DNA from: Holophagaceae bacterium
GTDB taxonomy: Bacteria > Acidobacteriota > Holophagae > Holophagales > Holophagaceae
Length of the DNA: 64,000 nucleotides
NCBI GenBank assembly: GCA_016720465.1
Contig: JADKKO010000003.1
Span: 85,817-149,816, forward strand
Reading direction: 5' to 3'
Of the stretch, positions 53,247 through 61,242 are shown one piece after another. Both the position numbers and the translations under genes were made by a program. Each line of letters opens with the position of its first letter. Positions within the stretch are counted from its first letter, which is position 1. The notes under the pieces were generated by a model. That model was not told the DNA's origin. It did not search any database and saw nothing but the letters and a program-made list of their open reading frames with translations.

Positions 53247-53681
53247 TCACAAGGGCGGGCGGTCCGCGCCTTCTACCCATGCTTCGCCACCCTGCGGGTA
53301 CTTCTCCCGTTTCCATATGGGCACGCTTTCCTTGATGCGGTCCATCAACCATGCGACCGCCTCGAATGCCTCTTTCCGGTGGGCGCTGGAGACAGCGATG
53401 ACCACGGCGGCTTCCAGCAAGGGCACTGCGCCGATGCGGTGGTGGATGGCGCAGCGGCAGAGCTCGAAGCGGCTCATGGACTCCGTGCGCAATCGCCGGA
53501 GTTCTGCCTCGGCCATGGGGATGAAAGCCTCGTAGGCCAGGGACTCCACAACCTGGTCCTGGTGGTGGTTGCGCGCCGTGCCTTCGAACACCACGATGGC
53601 CCCCGCGGCGGGATCGGAAACCAAGGCCCGCAGCGCGTTGGCTTCCAGGGGCATGTCGAGCACGGCCACGTCGGGAATCAC
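53247..53681 (-). CDS. moaE: molybdopterin synthase catalytic subunit MoaE
   Basis: MoaE, with thiocarboxylated MoaD, converts precursor Z to molybdopterin in the cytoplasm. The 144-residue protein has 'AAGAIVVFEGTARNHHQDQV', 'SLAYEAFIPMAEAELRRL', 'CAIHHRIGAVPLLEAAVVIA', 'AVSSAHRKEAFEAVAWLMDR', 'VPIWKREKYP' with the catalytic Lys, and the end 'GEAWVEGADRPP'. Length is typical (about 140-155). Start GTG 53681. It stands without other moa genes, divergent from lat, with the poly-G tract behind it. Confidence 0.93.
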   Translation of the reverse strand: MIPDVAVLDMPLEANALRALVSDPAAGAIVVFEGTARNHHQDQVVESLAYEAFIPMAEAELRRLRTESMSRFELCRCAIHHRIGAVPLLEAAVVIAVSSAHRKEAFEAVAWLMDRIKESVPIWKREKYPQGGEAWVEGADRPPL

Positions 53682-53734
53682 GGTTCAGGAATCTCCAGCT
53701 ACACGTTACACTGGAGTGTTTGGAAAGGCGCCCG

Positions 53735-55123
53735 ATGACCCACCTCAACATTCAGCCCAACGACGTTTTCGATGCCTTGCAGCGACATATCCTGGTGGAC
53801 GGATTCCATCTAGTCATGGACCTGGAAAAGTCTCATGGCTCCTGGATCGTGGATGCCCGCGACGGGAAGAAATATCTGGATTTCTATACCTTTTTCTCCA
53901 CGGCTCCCCTCGGGCACAACCATCCGAAACTGAACACGCCGGAATTCCGCGCGCGCCTTGGGGCCATCGCACTGCACAAGCCCGCGAATTCGGATATCTA
54001 CACCACCGATTACGCCGAATGGGTCGAGGCCTTCGCCACCCACGCAGCGCCCGCCTATCTGCCTCACCTGTTCTGGATTGACGGAGGCGCCCTGGCCGTC
54101 GAAAACGCGCTGAAGGCCGCCTTCGATTGGAAGGTCCGCAAGAACCTGGCGAACGGAAAGGGCGAAAAAGGCTCCAAGGTCATCCACTTCAAGGAGGCCT
54201 TCCATGGCCGCACAGGCTACACCATGTCGCTCACCAACACCGCGGATCCGCGAAAACACCAGTACTTCCCGAAATTCGACTGGCCGCGCATCCCGAATCC
54301 AAAACTCTCCTTCCCTTTGACGGCTGAGAACCTTACCCAGGTCGAATCAGCCGAGCGGGAGGCCGTCCGAGCCATCGAGGCGGCGGTGGCACAGGATCCT
54401 GACGATATCGCCTGCTTCATCATCGAGCCCATTCAAGGGGAAGGCGGGGACAACCACTTCCGTCCAGAATTCCTGATGGCATTGCGGCGGCTGGCGGACG
54501 AACATGAGTTCCTGTTGATCTTCGATGAAGTCCAATCGGGTTTTGGAACCACCGGCAAATGGTGGGCCCACCAGCATTTCAATGTCCAACCGGACATCAT
54601 CGCCTTCGGGAAGAAGACCCAGGCCTGCGGGATCGCGGCAGGACCGCGGTTGGATGAGGTCGACAGCGTCTTCAAAGTGCCATCGCGCATCAACAGCACC
54701 TGGGGGGGCAATCTGGTGGACATGGTGCGTGGCACCAGGATCATCGAAATCATGGTGGAAGAGCAGCTGCTGGACAACTGCGCCAAGCAGGGTGAACGCT
54801 TGTTGAAGGGCCTCCAGGAGATTGCGGCGGACTTCCCCGGGTTCACCTCGAATCCCCGCGGGAAGGGGCTCTTCTGCGCCCTGGACATGGCCACGCCGGA
54901 ACTCCGGAATCAGATCGTTTCAAGGTCCCATGAATTGGGCATGATGCTCCTCAGTAGCGGGACCCACGGCCTTCGTTTCCGCCCAGCCCTGAACCTCAAG
55001 ACCGAAGATCTGGACCTGGGCGTGGAGTTGTTGCGCCGAAGCATCGCGGATGTCGTGAATAGCCTTCCTGGCTCGCGTACCGGCGAAGCCGCCACCGAGA
55101 AATCCGCCCCTATTTTGGTCTAG
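53735..55123 (+). CDS. lat: L-lysine 6-transaminase
   Basis: A PLP-dependent class III aminotransferase of the lysine epsilon-aminotransferase type, which moves the epsilon-amino group of lysine to 2-oxoglutarate. The 462-residue protein shows the family run 'YLDFYTFFSTAPLGHNHPKL', 'HKPANSDIYTTDYAEWVEAF', 'FWIDGGALAVENALKAAFDW', 'HGRTGYTMSLTNTADPRKHQ' and 'LIFDEVQSGFGTTGKWWAHQ', with the PLP Lys in 'DIIAFGKKTQACG'. ATG 53735 follows GGAAAGG; a TTG at 53720 is possible. Upstream TACACT (53707-53712) with a poor -35 is a candidate promoter. Its stop overlaps the rnhA start. Confidence 0.9.
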   Translation: MTHLNIQPNDVFDALQRHILVDGFHLVMDLEKSHGSWIVDARDGKKYLDFYTFFSTAPLGHNHPKLNTPEFRARLGAIALHKPANSDIYTTDYAEWVEAFATHAAPAYLPHLFWIDGGALAVENALKAAFDWKVRKNLANGKGEKGSKVIHFKEAFHGRTGYTMSLTNTADPRKHQYFPKFDWPRIPNPKLSFPLTAENLTQVESAEREAVRAIEAAVAQDPDDIACFIIEPIQGEGGDNHFRPEFLMALRRLADEHEFLLIFDEVQSGFGTTGKWWAHQHFNVQPDIIAFGKKTQACGIAAGPRLDEVDSVFKVPSRINSTWGGNLVDMVRGTRIIEIMVEEQLLDNCAKQGERLLKGLQEIAADFPGFTSNPRGKGLFCALDMATPELRNQIVSRSHELGMMLLSSGTHGLRFRPALNLKTEDLDLGVELLRRSIADVVNSLPGSRTGEAATEKSAPILV

Positions 55124-55569
55124 TGGTGTCGCTTCGTCCCGCGGTCGAGCTGTATTGCGATGGCGCCTGCCTGGGCAATCCCGGGCCCGGCGGCTGGGGC
55201 TACCTGCTCCGCCTCGGTGAAAAGGAGAAGGAAGGCAGTGGCGGGGAGCCGGATACCACCAACAACCGCATGGAACTCCTGGCCGCCATCCGGGGGCTGG
55301 AAGCGCTGACGACGCCCTGCGAAGTGCTGCTGTTCAGCGACAGCCAATACGTGGTGAAGGGGATCCAGACCTGGCTTGCGGGATGGAAAAGGAACGGCTG
55401 GCGGAAAGCCGACAAGCAACCAGTGCTCAACGTGGAGCATTGGCAGGCCTTGAACGCCCAGCTTCAACGCCACCACGTTGAAGCCCGATGGGTCAAGGGC
55501 CACGCGGGCCACGCCGAGAACGAACGTGTGGATGTCCTGGCGAACCAGGCGGCCCGCTCCATTCCATAA
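55123..55569 (+). CDS. rnhA: ribonuclease HI
   Basis: RNase HI cuts the RNA strand of RNA/DNA hybrids. The 148-residue protein has the four acidic active-site residues in place: Asp in 'ELYCDGACLGNPGPGGWGYL', Glu in 'NNRMELLAAIRGLEAL', Asp in 'LLFSDSQYVVKGIQTWLAGW' and Asp in 'NERVDVLANQAA', with the His of 'WVKGHAGHAEN'. The GTG start at 55123 shares its first base with the lat stop codon, so it is translationally coupled to lat. A strong terminator follows the stop. Confidence 0.95.
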   Translation: MVSLRPAVELYCDGACLGNPGPGGWGYLLRLGEKEKEGSGGEPDTTNNRMELLAAIRGLEALTTPCEVLLFSDSQYVVKGIQTWLAGWKRNGWRKADKQPVLNVEHWQALNAQLQRHHVEARWVKGHAGHAENERVDVLANQAARSIP

Positions 55570-55597
55570 AAAACGCCCGATGAATCGGGCGTTTTTT
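55568..55597. terminator. bidirectional intrinsic terminator
   Basis: A stem of AAAAAACGCCCGAT with ATCGGGCGTTTTTT around a two-base loop, with T runs on both strands. It ends the lat-rnhA transcript and, from the other side, the kinase-like/TonB gene. Confidence 0.92.
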
Positions 55598-55616
55598 GGC
55601 TTGGCGCCAGGCATCT

Positions 55617-57467
55617 TCAACGACGGCCAGCAGGTCCGAACACGTACTCGACGATGGTGTAGCCGGCCACGGGTTTTCCATCCCGTGTGGCTGGCGTGTA
55701 GGTTGACCGGGACGCTGCGTCGTGGGCGGCCTCGTTGAAGCCCCAAGCTCCATCAACGCCGCTGATGACCGTGACCTTCTGCGGCCGGCCCTGGGCATCC
55801 ACGAACACCTTCACCTTCACGGAATGGGGCTTGTCGACCTCGAAGCGCATCTGTTTGGCGCGCATCGGGAAAGTGGGTTGAGCCTTGTTCAGAGCCGCCG
55901 CGGCGGTTTCCTGGACGATGGTGGGCGCGGATGGCGGAGGCTGGGCGACCGGGGGGGTCGGCTGGGGGTCCTGCACGCGTGCGGGCGTGGGTGCGGGTGC
56001 GGCTGCGGCGGGCTTGGGTGGTTCTGCTTTTGCAGGCTCAGGCTTGGGCGGTTCCACCTTCACGGGCGTCGTTTTCGGAACCGGCTGGGGCGCAGCCGCC
56101 TGCGCGATCTGCGCGGCCTTGGCTCGGGCTTCATCTTGTTGTTTCTTCAGATCCGTTTTCTTTTGATCCAGTTCCTGCTTCATGCGTTCTTCTTCTCTGA
56201 TCTGCTGTTCGAGCCTGGCCTGATCCACAGCCGACTTCGCCTCCGATTGCTGTTTCTTCAGTATGTCGAGCTTTTCCTTGTTGGCCTGGCTCGCCCCGGC
56301 TAGCTGCTGCTCTTTTTCGGCCTGTGCGGCCTGGAGCTGCGCCAGTTCAGTGCGCATCTTGATGATTTCTTCGCTTTCCCCCTTAGGTTTGAGGGCGAAG
56401 AATCCGAGCACGCCCACCGCAACCACGGCTGCAGCGATGCCTCCATAAAGGCCTTTCTTGCTGACCCGGGTGGTCTGGGCCTGCTCGGCCTCACTCACTT
56501 CGGAATGGGGCCTGGAGGCATGAATGCTGTCCGCCTCGGATGAATAGGCTGCGAAATTGTCGGCTTGTTCGGCTTTTACGGCAGCGCCATCCCGATCGTT
56601 TTCTTCACGGAACAGGGTGTGCATGAAGAAGGCCATGTTGAAGGTCGTGGGGCTGTAATCGCCGTCGTAAAGGACGTGGTCCATCTCAGCGTTGAAGGCC
56701 TGGACGTTCTCGAAAGGTTCGCCGACCCCCAGCAGCCGCTTCAGCAGGCTCAGGATCTCGGGTGGAACCGGAGAGTCTTCCTGGGCGGCCTTGAGGGTCG
56801 CCTTGCTGGCCGCGAAGGCCGGTTCGGCCATGACCGGGAATTTTTCGAAGGTGAGCAGCTCGTATAGAATCGTGCCCATCGAGAAGAAGTCCTGCTGCAG
56901 AGCATTGCCGCCCGTCTCGCGGATATAGGCTTCCAAGGACCCTTTGGTCACCGGGGCCTTGGGCAGCAATTGGCGGATGGCCTGGGAATAGGGGGCGTCC
57001 AGGATCTCCGTGGCGCCCTCGAAGCTCACCCAGATGCCATGGGGCGTGAGGAGGCCGTGGCCGAGGCCCTTGGTATGCAGGTGGGTCACGCCATGAGCGA
57101 TGCCTTGCAGAATGGATAAGGCATGGTCCACGCCCAAGGGGATCTGCTCGACCTTGGCCTTCTCGATCATCTGGGCCAGCGTGCGCCCGGGCACATAGTC
57201 GCAAGTGACGTGGGGAGGCGCCGAGCTCTCGATGCGGTAGCCCTGGCCAAAGGCCTTGGAGCCGCTGAGCTGGGGAAGCAGCTTGCTCGCTTCGCCCAAC
57301 TTCGAAGCCAGGCCTGCCTGCAGCAGTTCCTCGGAGAAGGTGCGCACGAGCCAATGGTGATCAAAGGCGCTGCCCACGATGGACACGCCACGTTGAATGT
57401 GGCCGATGGGATCCGCTGTCAGTTCACCAGCCAGCAGAAAGGAACCAAGCCGTGTGTAGGTAGCCAT
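55617..57467 (-). CDS. kinase-like (pseudokinase) protein fused to a TonB C-terminal domain
   Basis: A 616-residue single-pass membrane protein. Residues about 40-300 resemble a Ser/Thr protein kinase lobe ('CDYVPGRTLAQMIEKAKVEQ', 'ALSILQGIAHGVTHLHTKGL', 'FFSMGTILYELLTFEKFP'), but the catalytic loop reads 'GHGLLTPHGIWVSFEG' with no HRD Asp or metal Asn, and the DFG site reads 'LDA': a pseudokinase. One membrane helix near 365-382 follows, then a long Gln/Lys/Glu coiled coil (about 390-480), a Pro/Ala/Lys-rich span, and a TonB C-terminal domain at about 530-616 ('VKVKVFVDAQGRPQKVTVIS', 'STYTPATRDGKPVAGYTI'). Start ATG 57467 with GGAG; AgcM-like roles are speculative. Confidence 0.82.
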   Translation of the reverse strand: MATYTRLGSFLLAGELTADPIGHIQRGVSIVGSAFDHHWLVRTFSEELLQAGLASKLGEASKLLPQLSGSKAFGQGYRIESSAPPHVTCDYVPGRTLAQMIEKAKVEQIPLGVDHALSILQGIAHGVTHLHTKGLGHGLLTPHGIWVSFEGATEILDAPYSQAIRQLLPKAPVTKGSLEAYIRETGGNALQQDFFSMGTILYELLTFEKFPVMAEPAFAASKATLKAAQEDSPVPPEILSLLKRLLGVGEPFENVQAFNAEMDHVLYDGDYSPTTFNMAFFMHTLFREENDRDGAAVKAEQADNFAAYSSEADSIHASRPHSEVSEAEQAQTTRVSKKGLYGGIAAAVVAVGVLGFFALKPKGESEEIIKMRTELAQLQAAQAEKEQQLAGASQANKEKLDILKKQQSEAKSAVDQARLEQQIREEERMKQELDQKKTDLKKQQDEARAKAAQIAQAAAPQPVPKTTPVKVEPPKPEPAKAEPPKPAAAAPAPTPARVQDPQPTPPVAQPPPSAPTIVQETAAAALNKAQPTFPMRAKQMRFEVDKPHSVKVKVFVDAQGRPQKVTVISGVDGAWGFNEAAHDAASRSTYTPATRDGKPVAGYTIVEYVFGPAGRR

Positions 57468-57554
57468 AGTTGGGGCTCCGAATGAGGTTCTAAAGATAGT
57501 CTTGATGCGAGAAAAACCCAAGCGCCCCGGGTTCTTCCAAGTCGGTCACATGAG

Positions 57555-58274
57555 TCACCTACTGCTCCCTATGGAAGGATAGGACCAAAGATCCCCCGTG
57601 GCACGGTAGATGAGGATCCAAATATTGGCGGTGGCCTGGACCCCGTTTGAAAAGGAAAGCTGCAACAGCGCATAGGGAACCGAGAGGTCATCCCACTGTC
57701 CCAAACGGCGTCCTGTCTTGAAATCAAAGTGTTCCCGCAGCTGCCCATGGCGATGGTATTTCAGTCTGGCCCACTCCAGCAGTTTGGGTTTCGGATCCAG
57801 AGCCGACTTCAGGGACCAGAAGGGTTCCCGCGTCACGATGAGCCATTTCAAGCGCTCCTCTGCGAAGGCTTCGAAGGTCTGCCTCAAAGGATCCACTCCC
57901 ATGGTGCTGCCGGGGGCAGTGATCTCCTGGACCATGCGGGCCAGGCGCCCGAGCTCCCGCACGATCTCCCCTGGGTTCTTGCGGGCCTCGCTCAAGGCAA
58001 GGATGCGCCCGTACTGATCTTCAACATCCTCCGCGGTAGGCGGCTGATCGCTGCCAGCACCCCGGACGCCCTCCTTCAGAGCCTCCGGATAGGTCGCCAG
58101 CAGGGCTGACATGGGCGTAGGGATCATCCTCGCAGCCACTTTGGTCTGGACCTCATGGAAACGCGGAGTCCAGGCCAAAAGGCCCCCAGCTGCCAGGCCA
58201 AGCGCCGACATGCGTACTCCGGAAAAGAGGGACCTGCCCGCGATGAAGGGCCTGGGGAGTCGGAGGGACAGCAT
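57555..58274 (-). CDS. exported protein of unknown function
   Basis: A 239-residue protein from ATG 58274 (GGAG ten bases upstream). The N-terminus has a hydrophobic stretch near 22-35 ('MSALGLAAGGLLAWTPRF') after a basic region, consistent with a signal peptide or single anchor. The rest is helical and then beta-rich ('YGRILALSEARKNPGEIVRE', 'WARLKYHRHGQLREHFDFKT', 'VPYALLQLSFSNGVQATANI'). I do not recognise a family. It is transcribed away from comEC, from a 75-bp shared upstream gap, and toward the kinase-like/TonB gene, with an 87-bp gap between them. Confidence 0.7.
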   Translation of the reverse strand: MLSLRLPRPFIAGRSLFSGVRMSALGLAAGGLLAWTPRFHEVQTKVAARMIPTPMSALLATYPEALKEGVRGAGSDQPPTAEDVEDQYGRILALSEARKNPGEIVRELGRLARMVQEITAPGSTMGVDPLRQTFEAFAEERLKWLIVTREPFWSLKSALDPKPKLLEWARLKYHRHGQLREHFDFKTGRRLGQWDDLSVPYALLQLSFSNGVQATANIWILIYRATGDLWSYPSIGSSR

Positions 58275-58349
58275 AGGCAAAGACTCCGTCGGGCCTCCAC
58301 GCCTGTCAAGCCATCCGTGGTTTATCGGACCACGGCTTACACTCATCCA

Positions 58350-60699
58350 ATGCTCACAAGGGAAAGGGTCTGGCAACGCGCCAGCGGCAAGGATCTTTGG
58401 CCCTTGGCCTGGGCTCTGGCCGCGGCCTGCGGGCTGCCTTGGCTGCTGCCCGAGGATTGGACGGGCCACCTCGGAAAGTCCTGGATCCTTGGGGGCTGGA
58501 TTCTCGTGTTGTTGGCCTCCCTGCTGATCCGCCATCGCCGATTGGCGGTGATTCCCCTCGCCGCGGTCCTGGTCTGGGGCACTTTTGGAAACCTGCGCCA
58601 GCGGGCTCTTTGGGAATCACAACTCCCGTCGGATCTGCAGGTTCTTGAAGGCAGCATCGACGCCCTTTGGACCCCGCAGGGTGATCAACTGGTCAGCGCC
58701 CTCGAGATTTCCTCGCCATCCGTTCTGAAGGGCTACCGATGGCGCCTCAGCATCCCGTGGCCCGGCGATCAGCCGCGGATTCAGCCACCGCCGCCCGGAA
58801 CTCCTGTGCGCCTGCGGGCGGAACTCCGTCCCGTGGATCCGGCTCCGCGCTTCCTCGTGGAGCGCCCGCTCTGGCGGGCCAGGAGCGATCGCACCCCTCG
58901 GCGCATCCACCTCGCCTCGGCTTTGCAATTTGAAATTCTTGGCAAACCGAATCCATCACCGCTCTTGCGCCTCCAGTCCTTCGTGCGGGCGCGGTTCGCA
59001 GCACTGCCTCTGACGGACCCTACGGCCCGGGATCTATGGGGCGCCCTGGCTTTGGGCATCTCACCGGTCCATGAAGAAACGACATCGGCCTTCGCGGAGA
59101 GCGGGACGCTGCACATTCTGATCGTCTCGGGCCTCCAGGTCACTTTGGTGATGGCCGCGGTGCAGGCTCTGCTTCGCCGCTTGCTGGGCCGCGGAGGTTC
59201 CGTGGGCGCTGTGGTCGCAGGTGTCGCTTATGCGGCGGTCGTGGGGTTTTCGGCGCCCGTGTGGCGCGGCCTTTTCATGGGCCTGGCGTGGGCCTTGGGT
59301 GGCGCCAGCGGATGGAAGCTGCCGCCGGTGCTGGGTCTCCATCTCGCGCTGCTGCTTTGGCTCCTGGGACATCCCGCCGCGGGCTGCGAGCCGGGATTCC
59401 TCCTGGCCTGGTGGGCCTTGCTGGCCCTGATCTGGGGTTCCGAACCGCTGGCGGGTCTGGTGGCTCCTCTTTTGGGAACGCACGCGCTGACCGCGGCCCG
59501 TTTCACATCGCCTTGGTTGGCCACCTTACCGTTGTTGGCTCTTTTCCATGGCGGCGTCCCCTTGTGGGGCGCCGCGGCAAATGTCGTGGTGCTGCCCCTG
59601 GTGGCCCTGCTGACGCCCGTGTGCCTTTTCCTGACATTGGTCCCGGTTCCCGGCCTGGTTCAGGGCATCGGCATCCTGCTCGCATGGACAGGGGGTTCCC
59701 TGGTGCCCTTCTTCGCCCACGTCACACCGATGGCCACCGCCCTGCTCTGGCCCTGGATCCTGCTGATCCTAGGCTGGCTGGGATTGGCCCATGCCCAATC
59801 GCAGATGGGCCGCACGCGTGCCTGGATCGTTGCCCTGGTGGCCGCATCTGCCGCTCTGCTCATCACCGGGGGCATTGGCCGTCAAGCCACGACCTTGAGC
59901 CTCGAGGCCATGGACATCGGCCAGGGAGATGCGCTCCTGCTGCGGATTCCAGAAGGCGATGCCACCCTGATCGATACTGGACCGGCCCCATGGGCGGCCC
60001 GGCGCATCGCGCGAGTCCTGAGCCGCCGGGGTGTCACGGAGCCATTGCACCTTGTCATCACCCATCCCCACGGCGATCATGCCGGAGGTTGGACGACGCT
60101 CACGAGGTTGCGGCCTTTCGCCACTGTGGCGCTCCCGCAGATGGCCGATGCCAGCGATCCATGGATGGTGTTCCGGCCCGCCGGCGACCGCACGCGAGGC
60201 GGCCTGCACCGAGGTGATGAGTGGTCCGTCGGGAAGGCCACCGTTTCCGTGCGGTGGCCGCCAAAACCCTTCGATCTGCCGGACGCCAACATGGTGTCCA
60301 CCATACTGAGGGTGCGATGGCAGGACCGCGAACTCTGGCTCATGGGGGATGCGCTCCAGGAGATCTAGGATGGGATCTGGGGAGCCAGGGCCAGGGTCCC
60401 CGCGCCGCTTCCTGAAAGTGGGCCATCACGGCAGCCGGAGCGCCAGCGAGCCCGAATGGATCAGGCTGCTTTCCCCGGAGGTCGCGATCATCACCGCGGG
60501 CCGCCGCAACCGTTTCGGCCATCCCCATGAGGAAACGATGGAAGCTCTGCGCCAAGCCGCGGTTTCCACCTTCATCACCGGCATGGAGCGCGGCGTCCGC
60601 ATGGAAGTGCTGAAGGGGGGGTGGGCAATGGAAAGCGGCAACGGCCGCCGGGCGTTCATTCCATTTCAAGCGCACCCGAGGCCTGCAGCACATCAATAA
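58350..60699 (+). CDS. comEC: ComEC/Rec2 DNA-uptake channel, frameshifted near the C-terminus
   Basis: ComEC carries single-stranded DNA across the inner membrane in natural transformation. The first frame (58350-60368) has N-terminal hydrophobic helices, a DUF4131-like region, the competence core ('ALALGISPVHEETTSAFAES', 'GTLHILIVSGLQVTLVMAAV') and the start of the metallo-beta-lactamase-like domain ('LEAMDIGQGDALLLRIPEGD', 'LVITHPHGDHAGGWTTLTRL', 'LWLMGDALQEI'), then a TAG. The homology resumes in another frame with 'RRFLKVGHHGSRSASEPEWI' and 'ITAGRRNRFGHPHEETMEAL' to 60699. One extra base at about 60360-60370 explains this. No ribosome site precedes ATG 58350; a TACACT at 58338-58343 could allow a leaderless message. 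Confidence 0.85.
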
Positions 60700-61237
60700 G
60701 GCGCTGACCCAGCACCATGTGATTCTTCAACCATTGGTCATGGGCATCGGGTCCCACCTCATTCACCACAATGAGGGCTGCTGCCACGGGCACGCCCGCC
60801 GCGTTGCAGGCTGCGAACACCCCGTTCAATTCCAGATGCTCGGCGGGCGCCATGCGGCTCAGAAGCCTGACGCCATCCTCGCTGCGGGTGATGGCCGGCG
60901 GTGTGACGACCGGATGATGCGGGAAGGGCAGATCCCAGGTGCAGAGCCACCGCACGGCCTCGATGCTGGGACGGTAGGATTCACCTCGCTCTTCTTCGAC
61001 CGAGGTCGCCAGGACAAAATCCGGCGAGAAAATGGTGCCGATGGGCAGCCGTTCATCGTAGGCCCCGCAGCTGCCGATGAAGAGCACACGCTCCGGCTTC
61101 CTCCGTTCCAGGAGGAAGGCCGTGGCGGCCGCTGCGGTTGCAGCGCCGACGCCCGTGGTGTCCACAAACCAGCCAGCGGGCGGGTCATCCTTCAAATCCC
61201 CGAGCTCCGGCGGGAAGGCGGCGAGCAGCAGTTTCAT
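60656..61237 (-). CDS. nucleoside phosphorylase/nucleosidase-family protein
   Basis: A 193-residue PNP/MTAN-fold protein. The fold's marks are 'DTTGVGAATAAAATAFLLER', 'VLFIGSCGAYDERLPIGTIF' and 'AEHLELNGVFAACNAAGVPV' followed by 'VVNEVGPDAHDQW', the place of the purine-binding Asp. The usual ExEG (nucleoside-binding Glu) reads 'LELNG', closer to futalosine hydrolase-type or unassigned nucleosidases than to MTA/SAH nucleosidase. At 193 residues it is shorter than most members (about 220-240). It begins 5 bp after the ppdK stop, so the two are probably co-transcribed, and its end overlaps the comEC tail by 44 bp. Confidence 0.75.
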   Translation of the reverse strand: MKLLLAAFPPELGDLKDDPPAGWFVDTTGVGAATAAAATAFLLERRKPERVLFIGSCGAYDERLPIGTIFSPDFVLATSVEEERGESYRPSIEAVRWLCTWDLPFPHHPVVTPPAITRSEDGVRLLSRMAPAEHLELNGVFAACNAAGVPVAAALIVVNEVGPDAHDQWLKNHMVLGQRLIDVLQASGALEME

Positions 61238-61242
61238 CTCGT

